A DNA stretch of 64,000 nucleotides from Caballeronia fortuita (lineage in GTDB: Bacteria; Pseudomonadota; Gammaproteobacteria; Burkholderiales; Burkholderiaceae): assembly GCF_001544835.2 (NCBI RefSeq), contig NZ_FCNX02000004.1:186001-250000 (forward strand), written 5' to 3'. Every line of letters begins with the position of its first letter. Position 1 is the stretch's first letter. The position numbers were made by a program, and so were the translations under genes. Below, one piece after another: positions 1-8,644 of this stretch. The notes under the pieces were generated by a model. That model was not told the DNA's origin. It did no database searches and saw nothing but the letters and a program-made list of their open reading frames with translations.

Positions 1-60
1 ATCGATGACATTCCGGAAATGAGCTTCGATCAGCCGCATTGTGATGTGCTCAAAATTCAT
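1..60 (-). CDS. Possible 5' end of a divergent gene, cut by the window edge
   Basis: A minus-strand ATG at position 60 opens a frame that stays open for 20 codons to the edge of the window (start MNFEHITM). It is divergent from the monooxygenase operon at 178, where a regulator gene is commonly found. No clear ribosome binding site is visible and 20 residues are too few to name a family. It could be chance. Confidence 0.25.
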   Translation of the reverse strand, partial: MNFEHITMRLIEAHFRNVID

Positions 61-177
61 TGCATAGCCAGATCCGATGCTTTGCATTTTTTAAATATAT
101 TTTTCGAATTCTATTGAGGCGCGTAGATTTTTACGGGAGACATCACGGAAACAACGGCCTTTCAGAAGGACATAACC
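61..177 (+). promoter_or_regulatory. AT-rich upstream region of the monooxygenase operon
   Basis: A markedly AT-rich stretch (about 84-114) breaks the surrounding high-GC sequence, as expected for a promoter. TTGCAT at 82-87 could be a -35 element, but no convincing -10 is fixed. AGAAGGA lies about 7 bases before the ATG at 178 and sets that start. Confidence 0.35.
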
Positions 178-1521
178 ATGACAGTGGACACAACGTCTAT
201 CGATACGCTCGTCGTTGGCGCGGGCCAGGCGGGGGTTGCCATGAGTGAGCATCTGAGCAAGCTCGGCGTGCCGCATCTCGTGCTGGAGCGCGACCGCATC
301 GCCGAGCGCTGGCGCACCGGCCGATGGGATTCGCTCGTCGCCAACGGCCCGGCCTGGCACGACCGTTTCCCTAATATGGAGTTCGCGGATTTCGACCCCA
401 ATGCGTTCGCATCGAAAGATCAGGTCGCGGACTACTTCGCCGCGTACGCAGAAAAATTCGATGCGCCCATTCGCACCGGCGTCGAAGTGAAGAAGGTCGT
501 GCGCAATGCGGGGCGGCCGGGCTTTACCATCGATACATCTGACGGAACCATCGAAGCGAATCGCGTCGTCGTCGCGACCGGTCCGTTTCAGCGTCCCGTG
601 ATTCCGCCTATCGCGCCGAAGTCCGCGAAGCTCACGCAGATTCATTCCGCCGACTATCGCAATCCGCAGCAATTGCCGGAAGGCGGCGTGCTCGTCGTCG
701 GCGCGGGATCGTCGGGCGTGCAGATCGCCGATGAATTGCAGCGCGCGGGACGGCATGTGTATCTCTCGGTCGGAGCGCACGATCGTCCGCCGCGCGGTTA
801 TCGCGGACGCGACTTCTGCTGGTGGCTCGGCGTGCTCGGCGAATGGGACGCGGAAGTGATGAAGCCAGGCCGCGAGCACGTAACCATCGCGGTAAGCGGC
901 GCGCGCGGCGGTCATACGGTGGATTTTCGCCGTCTCGCGCATCAGGGCATCACGCTCGTCGGCCTGACGAAATCATTCGACGATACGCGCGTCACGTTCG
1001 AAGCCGATCTCGCGGATAACATCCGTCGCGGCGACGAGAACTATCTGTCGTTGCTCGACGCCGCCGATGCCTACGCCCAACGCAACGGCCTCGATCTTCC
1101 CGACGAGCCCGAAGCGCGCGTCATTCCCGCCGATCCCGAATGCATGACGCATCCGCTGCTCGAACTCGATCTGGCGGAAGCGGGCGTCACGTCGATTATC
1201 TGGGCAACGGGTTATGCCGTCGATTTCAACTGGCTGCAAGTCGATGCTTTCGACGAGAAGGGCAAGCCGAAACATCAGCGCGGCGTGGCGAAGGAACCGG
1301 GCATCTATTTCCTCGGCTTGCCGTGGCTTTCGCGACGTGGCTCCGCATTCATCTGGGGCGTGTGGCACGACGCGAAACATATCGCCGATCACATCGTCAC
1401 GCAGCGCAAGTACCTCGCTTATTACGACACGCCGCAACGTCGCGTGGATATCGACCGCGAAGAAGAGCGCGCGCCGGATGCATCGCGCGCTCACAAGGTC
1501 AGCGAGATGGGCGTCAACTGA
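178..1521 (+). CDS. Flavin-containing monooxygenase-like NAD(P)/FAD oxidoreductase
   Basis: Predicted cytoplasmic flavoprotein of 447 residues that would use NADPH and O2 to oxygenate a small substrate. The FAD-binding GAGQAG lies at residues 14-19, and a second Rossmann motif GAGSSG (NADPH side) lies near residue 178. The segment QIHSADYR resembles the HS..Y region of bacterial flavin monooxygenases. It has the usual family length and an AGAAGGA ribosome binding site before the ATG. It is first in an operon with RidA, DUF1028, an M20 deacylase and an NCS1 permease, so its substrate is probably a nitrogen compound brought in by that permease. The substrate cannot be read from the sequence. 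Confidence 0.85.
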   Translation: MTVDTTSIDTLVVGAGQAGVAMSEHLSKLGVPHLVLERDRIAERWRTGRWDSLVANGPAWHDRFPNMEFADFDPNAFASKDQVADYFAAYAEKFDAPIRTGVEVKKVVRNAGRPGFTIDTSDGTIEANRVVVATGPFQRPVIPPIAPKSAKLTQIHSADYRNPQQLPEGGVLVVGAGSSGVQIADELQRAGRHVYLSVGAHDRPPRGYRGRDFCWWLGVLGEWDAEVMKPGREHVTIAVSGARGGHTVDFRRLAHQGITLVGLTKSFDDTRVTFEADLADNIRRGDENYLSLLDAADAYAQRNGLDLPDEPEARVIPADPECMTHPLLELDLAEAGVTSIIWATGYAVDFNWLQVDAFDEKGKPKHQRGVAKEPGIYFLGLPWLSRRGSAFIWGVWHDAKHIADHIVTQRKYLAYYDTPQRRVDIDREEERAPDASRAHKVSEMGVN

Positions 1522-1551
1522 TTACAAACTATTCGTATCAAGGTGCATTCG

Positions 1552-1995
1552 ATGAGCCAACCCACGCATACCCGTATCCGCATGTTCAACACGAAGGATA
1601 CGTATCCGAATCAGTCGCTCGATAACGATCTCTGTCAGGCCGTACGCGCGGGCAACACGGTCTATGTGCGCGGTCAGATCGGCACGGACTTCGACGGCAA
1701 GCTCGTCGGTCTCGGCGATCCGCGCGCGCAAGCCGAACAGGCGATGAAGAACGTGAAGCAGTTGCTCGAAGAAGCGGGCAGCGATCTATCGCACATCGTC
1801 AAGACGACGACCTATCTCACCGACGTGCGGTTTCGTGAGCCTGTGTATCGCGAAGTCGGCAAATGGCTGAAGGGCGTGTTCCCGATTTCGACGGGCCTCA
1901 CCGTCGTCGCGCTCGGTCAGCCCGAATGGCTGATGGAGATCGACGTGATCGCCGTCATTCCCGAGGGATGGACGCCGCCACAGGAGCACGCATGA
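1552..1995 (+). CDS. RidA/YjgF family enamine/imine deaminase
   Basis: Small 147-residue protein of the RidA/YjgF/Rid superfamily. Family members hydrolyse reactive enamines and imines to ketones and ammonia, or act as specific deaminases in pathways. The segment VRGQIGTDFDGKLVG and the C-terminal EIDVIAVIP are typical. The start at MSQPTHT is chosen over a GTG three codons upstream because AAGGTG precedes it at a suitable distance. It lies 30 bp after the monooxygenase and its stop overlaps the next start (ATGA). Placed after an oxidase, it probably deaminates the oxidised product. A second RidA gene lies at 59996-60349. Confidence 0.85.
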   Translation: MSQPTHTRIRMFNTKDTYPNQSLDNDLCQAVRAGNTVYVRGQIGTDFDGKLVGLGDPRAQAEQAMKNVKQLLEEAGSDLSHIVKTTTYLTDVRFREPVYREVGKWLKGVFPISTGLTVVALGQPEWLMEIDVIAVIPEGWTPPQEHA

Positions 1996-2669
1996 CCTTC
2001 TCCATCGTCGGGCGATGCGAAGAGACCGGGCAGCTCGGCATCGCGATCAGTTCATCGAGCATCGCGGTTGGCGCGCGTTGTCCGTGGGTGCGCGCGGGCG
2101 TCGGCGTCGTCGCGACGCAGAACGTCACGCTGCCCGCGCTCGGTCCGCAGATTCTCGATGCGCTCGAAGGTGCGCAGATCGATGCCAGCGCCGCGCTCGA
2201 ACGCACGCTGGGCGCGCATGAATGGCGCGAGTATCGGCAGGTGACCGTCGTGGATGCGCAAGGCCGCACCGCGTTTTTCAGCGGCAAGCAGGCGCTCGGC
2301 ACGTATCACGCGGTCGCGGGCGCGCAATGCGTCGCGGCGGGCAACATGCTCGCGGGCGTGCATGTCATCGAAGCGATGATTCCCGCATTCGAGAACGCAT
2401 CGGGCCATCTCGCGGATCGTCTGCTGGCTGCGATGCACGCGGCCATCGCAGCGGGCGGCGAAGCGGGGCCGGTGCATTCGGCGGCGCTGAAGATAGCGGG
2501 CGAGCAAAGCTGGCCGCTCGTCGATCTGCGTGTCGACTGGGCCGACGACGATCCCATCGGCAAGCTCGATGCGCTCTGGCGCGCCTACGAGCCGCAGATG
2601 CGGGACTACGTGACGCGCGCGTTGAATCCGACCGCCGCACCCAGCTACGGAGTGCCGGGCGATGAGTGA
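1992..2669 (+). CDS. DUF1028 family protein, Ntn-hydrolase-like
   Basis: A 225-residue protein with the start MTFSIVGR, which is characteristic of DUF1028 proteins. The family has an Ntn-hydrolase-like fold, and residue Thr2 would be the nucleophile after Met removal. The conserved small-residue segment ISSSSIAVGARCPWVRAG is visible. Function in bacteria is largely undetermined; an amidohydrolase role is an inference from the fold. The start codon overlaps the RidA stop and the end overlaps the M20 gene start, so the three are translationally coupled. The coupling suggests it acts on an intermediate between the imine step and the deacylase. Confidence 0.8.
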   Translation: MTFSIVGRCEETGQLGIAISSSSIAVGARCPWVRAGVGVVATQNVTLPALGPQILDALEGAQIDASAALERTLGAHEWREYRQVTVVDAQGRTAFFSGKQALGTYHAVAGAQCVAAGNMLAGVHVIEAMIPAFENASGHLADRLLAAMHAAIAAGGEAGPVHSAALKIAGEQSWPLVDLRVDWADDDPIGKLDALWRAYEPQMRDYVTRALNPTAAPSYGVPGDE

Positions 2670-3825
2670 CGTGACGAGCCGCGCGCTGCTCGAACGGCTG
2701 ATCGGTTTCGCTACCGTCAGCCGCGATTCGAATCTCGCGCTGATCGAGTTCGTGCGCGATTACCTCGCGCAATTCGATATCGAAAGCGAGCTGTTCTACA
2801 ACGCCGAGCGCACGAAGGCGAATCTGTTCGCGACGATCGGACCGCGCGATCGCGGCGGCATCGTGTTGTCGGGGCACACGGATGTCGTGCCCGCCGATGG
2901 TCAGCCGTGGACCGTCGATCCTTTCCGTCTCACGGAAAAAGATGGCCGGATGTATGGACGCGGCACAGCGGACATGAAAGGCTTTCTCGCGTCGGTGCTC
3001 GCGTCGGTGCCGATGTTCGTCGAACGCAAACTGAACATGCCCGTGCATCTGGCGTTTTCATACGACGAGGAAGTCGGATGCCTCGGCGTGCGGCCGATGC
3101 TCGCGCAACTCGAAAAGCGCGCGCACAAGCCCGTGCTGTGTCTGATCGGCGAGCCGACATCGCTCACGCCCGTGCTCGGTCACAAGGGCAAGCTCGCGAT
3201 GCGTTGTCAGGTCAAGGGCGCGCCGTGTCATTCCGCATATGCGCCTTATGGCGTGAACGCGATTCAATATGCGGCGCGTCTCATCAATCGGCTCGAAGAG
3301 ATCGGCGAAGCACTCGCGCAGCCCGACCATCACGACGCGCGTTTCGATCCGCCTTTCTCGACCGTGCAAACGGGTGTCATCAAAGGTGGCCGCGCGCTCA
3401 ACATCGTGCCCGCGGAATGCGAGTTCGATTTCGAAGTGCGCGCGTTGCCGGGCTTCGACGCGAACGCCGTCGCCGGCGATTTGCACGCCTACGCGCAAGC
3501 TGAGCTATTGCCGAAGATGCGCGCCGTGAAATCCGACACTGACATTCGCCTCGAGGCGCTGTCCGCGTATCCCGCGCTCGCGACATCGCCCGATAGCGAA
3601 GCGGCGCGTCTCGTCGCGCTTCTGAGCGGATCAACGGAATTCGGCACGGTGGCGTTCGGCACGGAAGGCGGACTCTTCGACGAAGCGGGCATTCCGACCG
3701 TCGTATGCGGTCCCGGCAGCATGGATCAGGGTCACAAGCCCGATGAATACGTGAGCATCGAACAACTTCACGATTGCGACGCGATGCTGGTACGCCTCGC
3801 GGACCATCTCTCTACAGCAGCCTGA
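2662..3825 (+). CDS. M20 family deacylase, ArgE/acetylornithine deacetylase-like
   Basis: Zinc-dependent M20 metallopeptidase of 387 residues. Metal and catalytic signatures are SGHTDVVP (metal His and catalytic Asp), GRGTADMKG (bridging Asp) and YDEEVGCLG (catalytic Glu pair), with GHKPDEYV near the C terminus giving the last His. It closely resembles ArgE, which hydrolyses N2-acetylornithine. Burkholderiaceae usually make arginine through ArgJ, and this gene sits inside a catabolic operon, so hydrolysis of another N-acyl amino acid-like compound is more likely. Its start overlaps the DUF1028 stop by 8 bp. Confidence 0.85.
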   Translation: MSDVTSRALLERLIGFATVSRDSNLALIEFVRDYLAQFDIESELFYNAERTKANLFATIGPRDRGGIVLSGHTDVVPADGQPWTVDPFRLTEKDGRMYGRGTADMKGFLASVLASVPMFVERKLNMPVHLAFSYDEEVGCLGVRPMLAQLEKRAHKPVLCLIGEPTSLTPVLGHKGKLAMRCQVKGAPCHSAYAPYGVNAIQYAARLINRLEEIGEALAQPDHHDARFDPPFSTVQTGVIKGGRALNIVPAECEFDFEVRALPGFDANAVAGDLHAYAQAELLPKMRAVKSDTDIRLEALSAYPALATSPDSEAARLVALLSGSTEFGTVAFGTEGGLFDEAGIPTVVCGPGSMDQGHKPDEYVSIEQLHDCDAMLVRLADHLSTAA

Positions 3826-3901
3826 ATCTTCAGACGCCGCAGGCGATACCGGCGCACGCGCGCCAGGGCATCGCTTTGCCGCGCACAAACAGGAGACGAC
3901 T

Positions 3902-5323
3902 TTGACTAGTACGCCACGCAACGCTTCTCCGCTGATCGAGAAGCACACCATCGGCTATGTGCCGCCCGAGGATCGACACGGCAAGGTGCGCGACCTGTTC
4001 ACGTTGTGGTTCGGCGGCAATATCGCGCCTTTGCCTATCGTGACGGGCGCGCTCGGCGTGCAGATCTTTCATCTGAACTTGCTGTGGGGCATCGTTGCGA
4101 TCATCGTCGGGCAGGCGGTGGGCGGCGTGCTGATGGCGCTGCATTCCGCGCAGGGGCCGCAAATGGGCATCCCGCAGATGATCCAGAGCCGCGCGCAGTT
4201 CGGTTCGTGGGGCGCGCTGCTCGTGACCGTCATTGCGGGCGTGATGTACGTGGGCTTCTTCGCGTCGAATATCGTGCTTGCGGGGAAATCGCTGCATGGC
4301 ATCGAGGCATCGGTGTCGGTGCCCGTGGGCATCGTGATCGGCGCGCTGGGATCGGGGCTGATCGGCATCATCGGATACAGGTTCATTCATATCCTGAACC
4401 GCATCGGAACGTGGGTGCTCGGCATCGGTATTTGTGTGGGCTTCGGCTACATCCTCACGCATGTATCGACGGACGATTTCTTCACGCGCGGCGGCTTCAA
4501 CATCGCCGGATGGCTCGCGACGGTCTCGCTCTCGGCGCTGTGGCAGATCGCGTTCGCGCCGTACGTGTCCGACTATTCGCGCTACTTGCCGGCGAACGTG
4601 CGCGTATCGTCGACATTCTGGGCGACGTATCTCGGCTGCACGATCGGCTCGACGCTCGCCTTCGCGTTCGGCGCGGTCGCGGTGCTCGCGGTGCCGCCCG
4701 GCGCCGATGCGATGGACGCCGTGAAGCTCGCCACCGGACCGCTCGGCCTGCCGATGCTCGTGCTGTTTCTTCTGAGCGTCATCAGCCATAACGCGCTGAA
4801 TCTCTACGGCGCGGTGCTCGCGGTCATCACGTCGTTGCAGACGTTTGCGTATCGATGGATTCCGACGGCGAAGGCGCGCGCCGTGTTGTCGGTCATGATC
4901 CTGATCGCGTGCTGCTATGGCGCGATCGGCGCATCGACGAACTTCGTCGGCAATCTCGTCGATCTCGTGCTCGCACTGCTCGTCGTGCTCGTGCCGTGGA
5001 CCGCGATCAATCTCATCGACTTCTACGTGATTCACGAGGGCAAGTACGACATCCAGTCGATCTTCCAGGTGGACGGCGGCATCTACGGACGCTTCAGCCC
5101 GCAGGCGCTGATCGCCTATGCGATCGGCATCGCGGTGCAGATTCCGTTCATGAACACGCCGATGTACGCGGGCCCGGTGCCGAAGTATCTCAATGGCGCG
5201 GACTTGTCGTGGGTCGTCGGCTTGCTGCTGACGTCGCCGGTGTATTACTGGCTCGCGTCGCGCGATACCGGTTATCGGCGCCGGCAGAACGCGGCGCACG
5301 TGGCCTCCAACGCCGCGCGATGA
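3902..5323 (+). CDS. NCS1 family permease (purine-cytosine permease type)
   Basis: Inner-membrane transporter of 473 residues with about 12 hydrophobic segments. It begins with the NCS1-like TLWFGGNIAPLPIVTGALG and contains the family-typical APYVSDYSRYLP. Members import nucleobases, hydantoins, thiamine precursors or related N-heterocycles with protons or sodium. The best start is TTG at 3902, because AGGAG lies 6-7 bases upstream and the next ATG would delete the first membrane segment. It is the last gene of the operon after a 76 bp gap. Its stop is directly adjacent to the stop of the convergent MFS gene. It presumably brings in the substrate of the upstream enzymes. Confidence 0.85.
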   Translation: MTSTPRNASPLIEKHTIGYVPPEDRHGKVRDLFTLWFGGNIAPLPIVTGALGVQIFHLNLLWGIVAIIVGQAVGGVLMALHSAQGPQMGIPQMIQSRAQFGSWGALLVTVIAGVMYVGFFASNIVLAGKSLHGIEASVSVPVGIVIGALGSGLIGIIGYRFIHILNRIGTWVLGIGICVGFGYILTHVSTDDFFTRGGFNIAGWLATVSLSALWQIAFAPYVSDYSRYLPANVRVSSTFWATYLGCTIGSTLAFAFGAVAVLAVPPGADAMDAVKLATGPLGLPMLVLFLLSVISHNALNLYGAVLAVITSLQTFAYRWIPTAKARAVLSVMILIACCYGAIGASTNFVGNLVDLVLALLVVLVPWTAINLIDFYVIHEGKYDIQSIFQVDGGIYGRFSPQALIAYAIGIAVQIPFMNTPMYAGPVPKYLNGADLSWVVGLLLTSPVYYWLASRDTGYRRRQNAAHVASNAAR

Positions 5324-6718
5324 TCACGCCTGCGACGACCGCAGATGTATGCCGAGCGCGCGCCGCGCGCTCAACGCAAGCAGCGCGCACGACAGCGCGT
5401 TGAACAGAAAGAGTCCGCTCGGCCCGACGATCGTCATCATCGCCGATGCGAGCGCGGGCCCGGTCATGCCGCCGAACGAGAACAGCACGAGCAGCAACGC
5501 CGATATCGCCACGCGATGATGCGCCTCCGTGCGGTCCTGCACGTGCGACACGATCAGCCCGTATTGCGTGAACGTCACGGCGACATAGACGAGCGTCGCG
5601 GCCCAGGTGACCGCGCGCACGTCGAAGCAGAAGAGCACGAGACTCAGCGCCGCCGATATCGACGCCGTGTAGTACACGAGGCGGCGGCGGTCGACCTTGT
5701 CGGAGAGACGGCCCATCGGCCATTGCGGCACGAGCGCGCCGATCAGCGCGATGCCCATGAAGGTCGCGAGATCGCTCGTCGAGAAACCGGAACGTTCGAG
5801 ATAGACGGGCATCATCGCGTAAAAGCTGCTGTAGATGAGGCCCGCGAGAATGCAGCCCGGCACCGCGAGCGGCGCGGACACCATCATCTCGCGCACGCTT
5901 TCGCGCCATGTGCGCGCAGGCACGCGATGCAGCGTCTCGTCGGCGACTTTCACCGGCCAGCCTTCGAGCAGCGTCACCGGCATCACGGCGGCGGCGAAAA
6001 GCGCGGCGGCGATCGAGAATTGCTGCCCGCCCGAGCCCGCGCCCACGTTCAGCAGAAATTGCCCCGTGCCAACCGCCAGATAGTTGATGGCCGCGTAGGA
6101 GCCGAAGACCTGCCCGCGCTTCTCGTTCTCGACCGTGCCGTTGAGCCAGCTTTCGATCGACGTATAGAGCCCCATGAACGCGAAGCCGGTCAACAGACGC
6201 ACCGCGCCGAGCGTCCACGGCGATTGGGCCGCGCCGAACGCGAGCGCGAGTATCGACGCCGCCGCCGAGAACGCGACGAACGTCCGGTGCTGCCCGATCC
6301 GGTCGATGAGCCTGCGATTGAACACCGCGCCGAGGATGAAGCCTGCGTAATAGCAAGATTGAATCAGGCCGATGACGATCGTCGGATAACCCGATTGCAG
6401 GATGCGCAAGGGAATCAGCGTCTGGAAGAGACCGTTGCCGACGATCAGCAACGCGTAGCTGCACAAAAGTCCGGCGAGCGCGCGGTAACTGCTGCCCGCG
6501 ACGCCTGAAACGTGCGGCGCGGCATCGGCGGGTGCGGCGGCGGCGGGCGGCGTCTGACGGCCGAACAGCTTGGCTTCGGAGAGGGGACCGGTGCGCGCGA
6601 CGGCGGGCGCTTCGATATCCGGGTCCGGCTCGCCGTGCGGCTCGTCGTGCGTCTCGATGCGTGTCTCGTATGTTTTGCTTGCCTGATCGTCTGCCGCTGC
6701 GTCTTCGATATTTGACAT
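5324..6718 (-). CDS. MFS transporter, YcaD-like, with long hydrophilic N-terminus
   Basis: Major facilitator superfamily protein of 464 residues, read from the ATG at 6718, which has AAGG upstream; the open frame could extend further but lacks a better start. The first roughly 75 residues are hydrophilic and rich in Asp, Glu, Ala and Pro. About 12 membrane segments follow. The loop motif NRRLIDRIGQHR (between segments 2 and 3) and MGRLSDKVDRRRLV are MFS signatures. It resembles YcaD-type transporters of unknown substrate. It is convergent with the NCS1 permease and probably not part of that operon. Confidence 0.75.
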   Translation of the reverse strand: MSNIEDAAADDQASKTYETRIETHDEPHGEPDPDIEAPAVARTGPLSEAKLFGRQTPPAAAAPADAAPHVSGVAGSSYRALAGLLCSYALLIVGNGLFQTLIPLRILQSGYPTIVIGLIQSCYYAGFILGAVFNRRLIDRIGQHRTFVAFSAAASILALAFGAAQSPWTLGAVRLLTGFAFMGLYTSIESWLNGTVENEKRGQVFGSYAAINYLAVGTGQFLLNVGAGSGGQQFSIAAALFAAAVMPVTLLEGWPVKVADETLHRVPARTWRESVREMMVSAPLAVPGCILAGLIYSSFYAMMPVYLERSGFSTSDLATFMGIALIGALVPQWPMGRLSDKVDRRRLVYYTASISAALSLVLFCFDVRAVTWAATLVYVAVTFTQYGLIVSHVQDRTEAHHRVAISALLLVLFSFGGMTGPALASAMMTIVGPSGLFLFNALSCALLALSARRALGIHLRSSQA

Positions 6719-7021
6719 GACACCCTTGAAGGTCGCTTCGATGATTGCGGTTTCGGCCGCTCGCGCTTCTTGTCGGCGCGCCGGATAACGATGGTAACCG
6801 GCGTCGGCGGTATCGGATGTTCCATTTTGTTTCCCGATTTGTTCCGTGACGCCTTCCGTCATCCGGACAACGCGGCGATGCGCCGCGTGAAGACCTGTCA
6901 CAATCGCACTCTCCGACGTTACTCGACGAGACGGCCGCAATAGCGTGTTTGCCGGGCCGTGTCATCCGACTGCGGCGTGCGAGGCGCGCCGCGCTTTTTC
7001 TCCCATCACAAGGAGCAAGCG
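6719..7021. other. Divergent intergenic region between MFS and alcohol dehydrogenase genes
   Basis: About 300 bp without a convincing gene. It must hold the promoters of both flanking genes, but I could not fix a -35/-10 pair. The only clear element is AAGGAG before the ATG at 7022. Confidence 0.4.
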
Positions 7022-8041
7022 ATGCCAACGATGCAGGCAGTGCAGGTAACGAAAGCGAAGGGTCCGCTCGAAGTGGTCGAGCGCGAGGTGCCGGAACCGC
7101 CCGCGGGACACGTGCTCATCAAGGTGCAGGCCTGCGGGATCTGCCATAGCGATTCGCTCACCGTCGAAGGACTCTGGCCCGGGCTGCAATTTCCACGCGT
7201 GCCGGGTCACGAGATCGCGGGCGTGATCGAGAAACTCGGCGCGGACGTCGAAGGATGGACGCAAGGGCAGCGCGTCGGCGTGGGCTGGCACGGCGGGCAT
7301 TGCGGCCATTGCGAGCATTGCCGTCACGGCGACTTCGTGCTTTGCCAGCGCGCGCTCGTGCCCGGCATCAGCTATGACGGCGGCTACGCGGACTACATGG
7401 TCGCGCCGCAGGAAGCGCTCGCGCGCGTGCCCGACGATCTCTCCGACGTCGATGCCGCGCCGCTCCTGTGCGCGGGCATCACCACGTTCAACGCGCTGCG
7501 CAACAGCGGCGCGCGCGCGGGCGAAGTGGTCGCGGTGCTCGGCATCGGCGGGCTCGGGCATCTGGGCGTGCAGTTCGCGCGCAAGATGGGCTTCGAGACA
7601 GTGGCGATCGCGCGCGGACAGGACAAGGCGCCGCTCGCGAAAGAACTCGGCGCGCATCATTACATCGACAGCGAATCGCAGAACGTCGCCGATGCCCTCA
7701 AGGCGCTCGGCGGCGCGCGCGTGGTTCTCGCGACCGCGACGAGCGGCCGTGCGATGAGCGCGGCGATCGGCGGGCTCGGGCTGAACGGCAAGCTCATCAT
7801 GGTCGGCATTTCCGAGGAACCGGTCGAGGTGCCGATCACGCAGTTCATCATGGGCCGGAACTCGGTGCAGGGCTGGCCGTCCGGCACGGCGGCGGATTCG
7901 CAGGAAACGCTCGCGTTCAGCGCGCTGTCGGGCGTGAAGCCGATGATCGAGGAATATCCGCTGTCGCGCGCGCCCGAGGCCTACGAACGGATGATGAGCG
8001 GCAAGGCGCGCTTCCGGGTCGTGCTGAAGCCCGGCGAATGA
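7022..8041 (+). CDS. Zinc-dependent alcohol dehydrogenase
   Basis: Medium-chain dehydrogenase of 339 residues that would oxidise alcohols with NAD(P)+. The catalytic zinc ligands are in CGICHSD and GHE. The four structural-zinc cysteines are in the segment CGHCEHCRHGDFVLC. The cofactor motif GIGGLGHLG sits mid-protein. The ATG at 7022 is preceded by AAGGAG. It stands alone between the MFS gene and the sigma-54 operon. The natural substrate cannot be told from the sequence. Confidence 0.88.
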   Translation: MPTMQAVQVTKAKGPLEVVEREVPEPPAGHVLIKVQACGICHSDSLTVEGLWPGLQFPRVPGHEIAGVIEKLGADVEGWTQGQRVGVGWHGGHCGHCEHCRHGDFVLCQRALVPGISYDGGYADYMVAPQEALARVPDDLSDVDAAPLLCAGITTFNALRNSGARAGEVVAVLGIGGLGHLGVQFARKMGFETVAIARGQDKAPLAKELGAHHYIDSESQNVADALKALGGARVVLATATSGRAMSAAIGGLGLNGKLIMVGISEEPVEVPITQFIMGRNSVQGWPSGTAADSQETLAFSALSGVKPMIEEYPLSRAPEAYERMMSGKARFRVVLKPGE

Positions 8042-8068
8042 AGTCGGCCGCCGTCAGAAAAGCCGACG

Positions 8069-8089
8069 ACCGTTTCGGATCGCAACGGT
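8069..8089 (+). promoter_or_regulatory. Inverted repeat, candidate activator (UAS) site for the 8166 sigma-54 promoter
   Basis: ACCGTT and AACGGT flank a 9 bp spacer, giving a 21 bp dyad centred about 88 bp upstream of the -24 element. Size and position fit an enhancer site for a bacterial enhancer-binding protein. The likely binder is the activator encoded at 12690. This is inference from position and symmetry. Confidence 0.5.
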
Positions 8090-8134
8090 AAGAATCTTTC
8101 CGGTGCGCGCGAAGCGCATCATCGAAAATCGCTC

Positions 8135-8157
8135 GAAGCCCCGCCAGCCGGGGCTTC
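8135..8157 (+). terminator. Hairpin after the alcohol dehydrogenase gene
   Basis: GAAGCCCC and GGGGCTTC form a perfect 8 bp stem around a 7-base loop. No strong T-run follows, so it is a weak terminator candidate. It lies just upstream of the sigma-54 promoter and may insulate that operon. Confidence 0.45.
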
Positions 8158-8165
8158 AACACATT

Positions 8166-8181
8166 TGGCCCGGCCCTTGCA
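8166..8181 (+). promoter_or_regulatory. Sigma-54 (-24/-12) promoter of the thioesterase-ligase operon
   Basis: TGGCCCGGCCCTTGCA matches the sigma-54 consensus (TGGCACG, four bases, TTGCA) with GG at 8167-8168 and GC at 8179-8180, exactly 10 bases apart. Transcription would start near 8192, about 22 bases before the ATG at 8214. A sigma-54 activator gene lies at the downstream end of the same operon, which strengthens the call. Confidence 0.8.
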
Positions 8182-8213
8182 TTGATGGCGCTCCAGACAA
8201 CCCGGAGCCGCAC

Positions 8214-8618
8214 ATGATCGAACCAGGCCGAGCCGCGACGCTCACCCACACCGTCACCCACGCCGACCTCGCGTCCGCCCACGCGCGCGATGCGGGCGAG
8301 CGTTATCCCGATGTGCTCTCGACGCCCGCGCTGCTGTCGCTGATCGAGCGCGCCTGCGCCGATGTGCTGCGCGATGTCGTCGGCGAGGGACAGCTTTCCG
8401 TCGGCGTGACGACGCATCTCAATCATCTCGCGCCGACGCCGCTAGGCGCCGACGTTTCCGCCACCGCGACCTTCCGCGATATCGACGGTGCGCTGTACTG
8501 GTTCGATGTCGTCGCAAGCGATGCACTCGGGCCGGTCGGCACCGGAAGCCACGCGCGCGCGATTGTCGAGCGCGCCGCGATCGAAGCGCGCGCCGCGAAA
8601 CGCCGCCGCGCCGAATGA
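8214..8618 (+). CDS. FlK-like hotdog acyl-CoA thioesterase
   Basis: A 134-residue protein of the fluoroacetyl-CoA thioesterase (FlK)-like hotdog family. A candidate catalytic triad is Thr37, Glu45 (in LIERAC) and His68 (in VTTHLNHLAPTP), aligning with the Thr/Glu/His triad known for FlK. The C-terminal GTGSHARAIV matches the family GTHERAV segment. It would hydrolyse an acyl-CoA in the cytoplasm, releasing CoA. The ATG at 8214 has GGAG upstream. It is first in the sigma-54 operon and probably recycles CoA or removes a toxic CoA ester of the pathway. Confidence 0.75.
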   Translation: MIEPGRAATLTHTVTHADLASAHARDAGERYPDVLSTPALLSLIERACADVLRDVVGEGQLSVGVTTHLNHLAPTPLGADVSATATFRDIDGALYWFDVVASDALGPVGTGSHARAIVERAAIEARAAKRRRAE

Positions 8619-8644
8619 CGCCCACACGAGGAGAGACCACGCAC

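Noticed and set aside
2662..3825. Calling this gene argE of arginine biosynthesis.
   Set aside because: It is translationally coupled inside a catabolic operon, and the family includes many deacylases. Only the enzyme class is supported.
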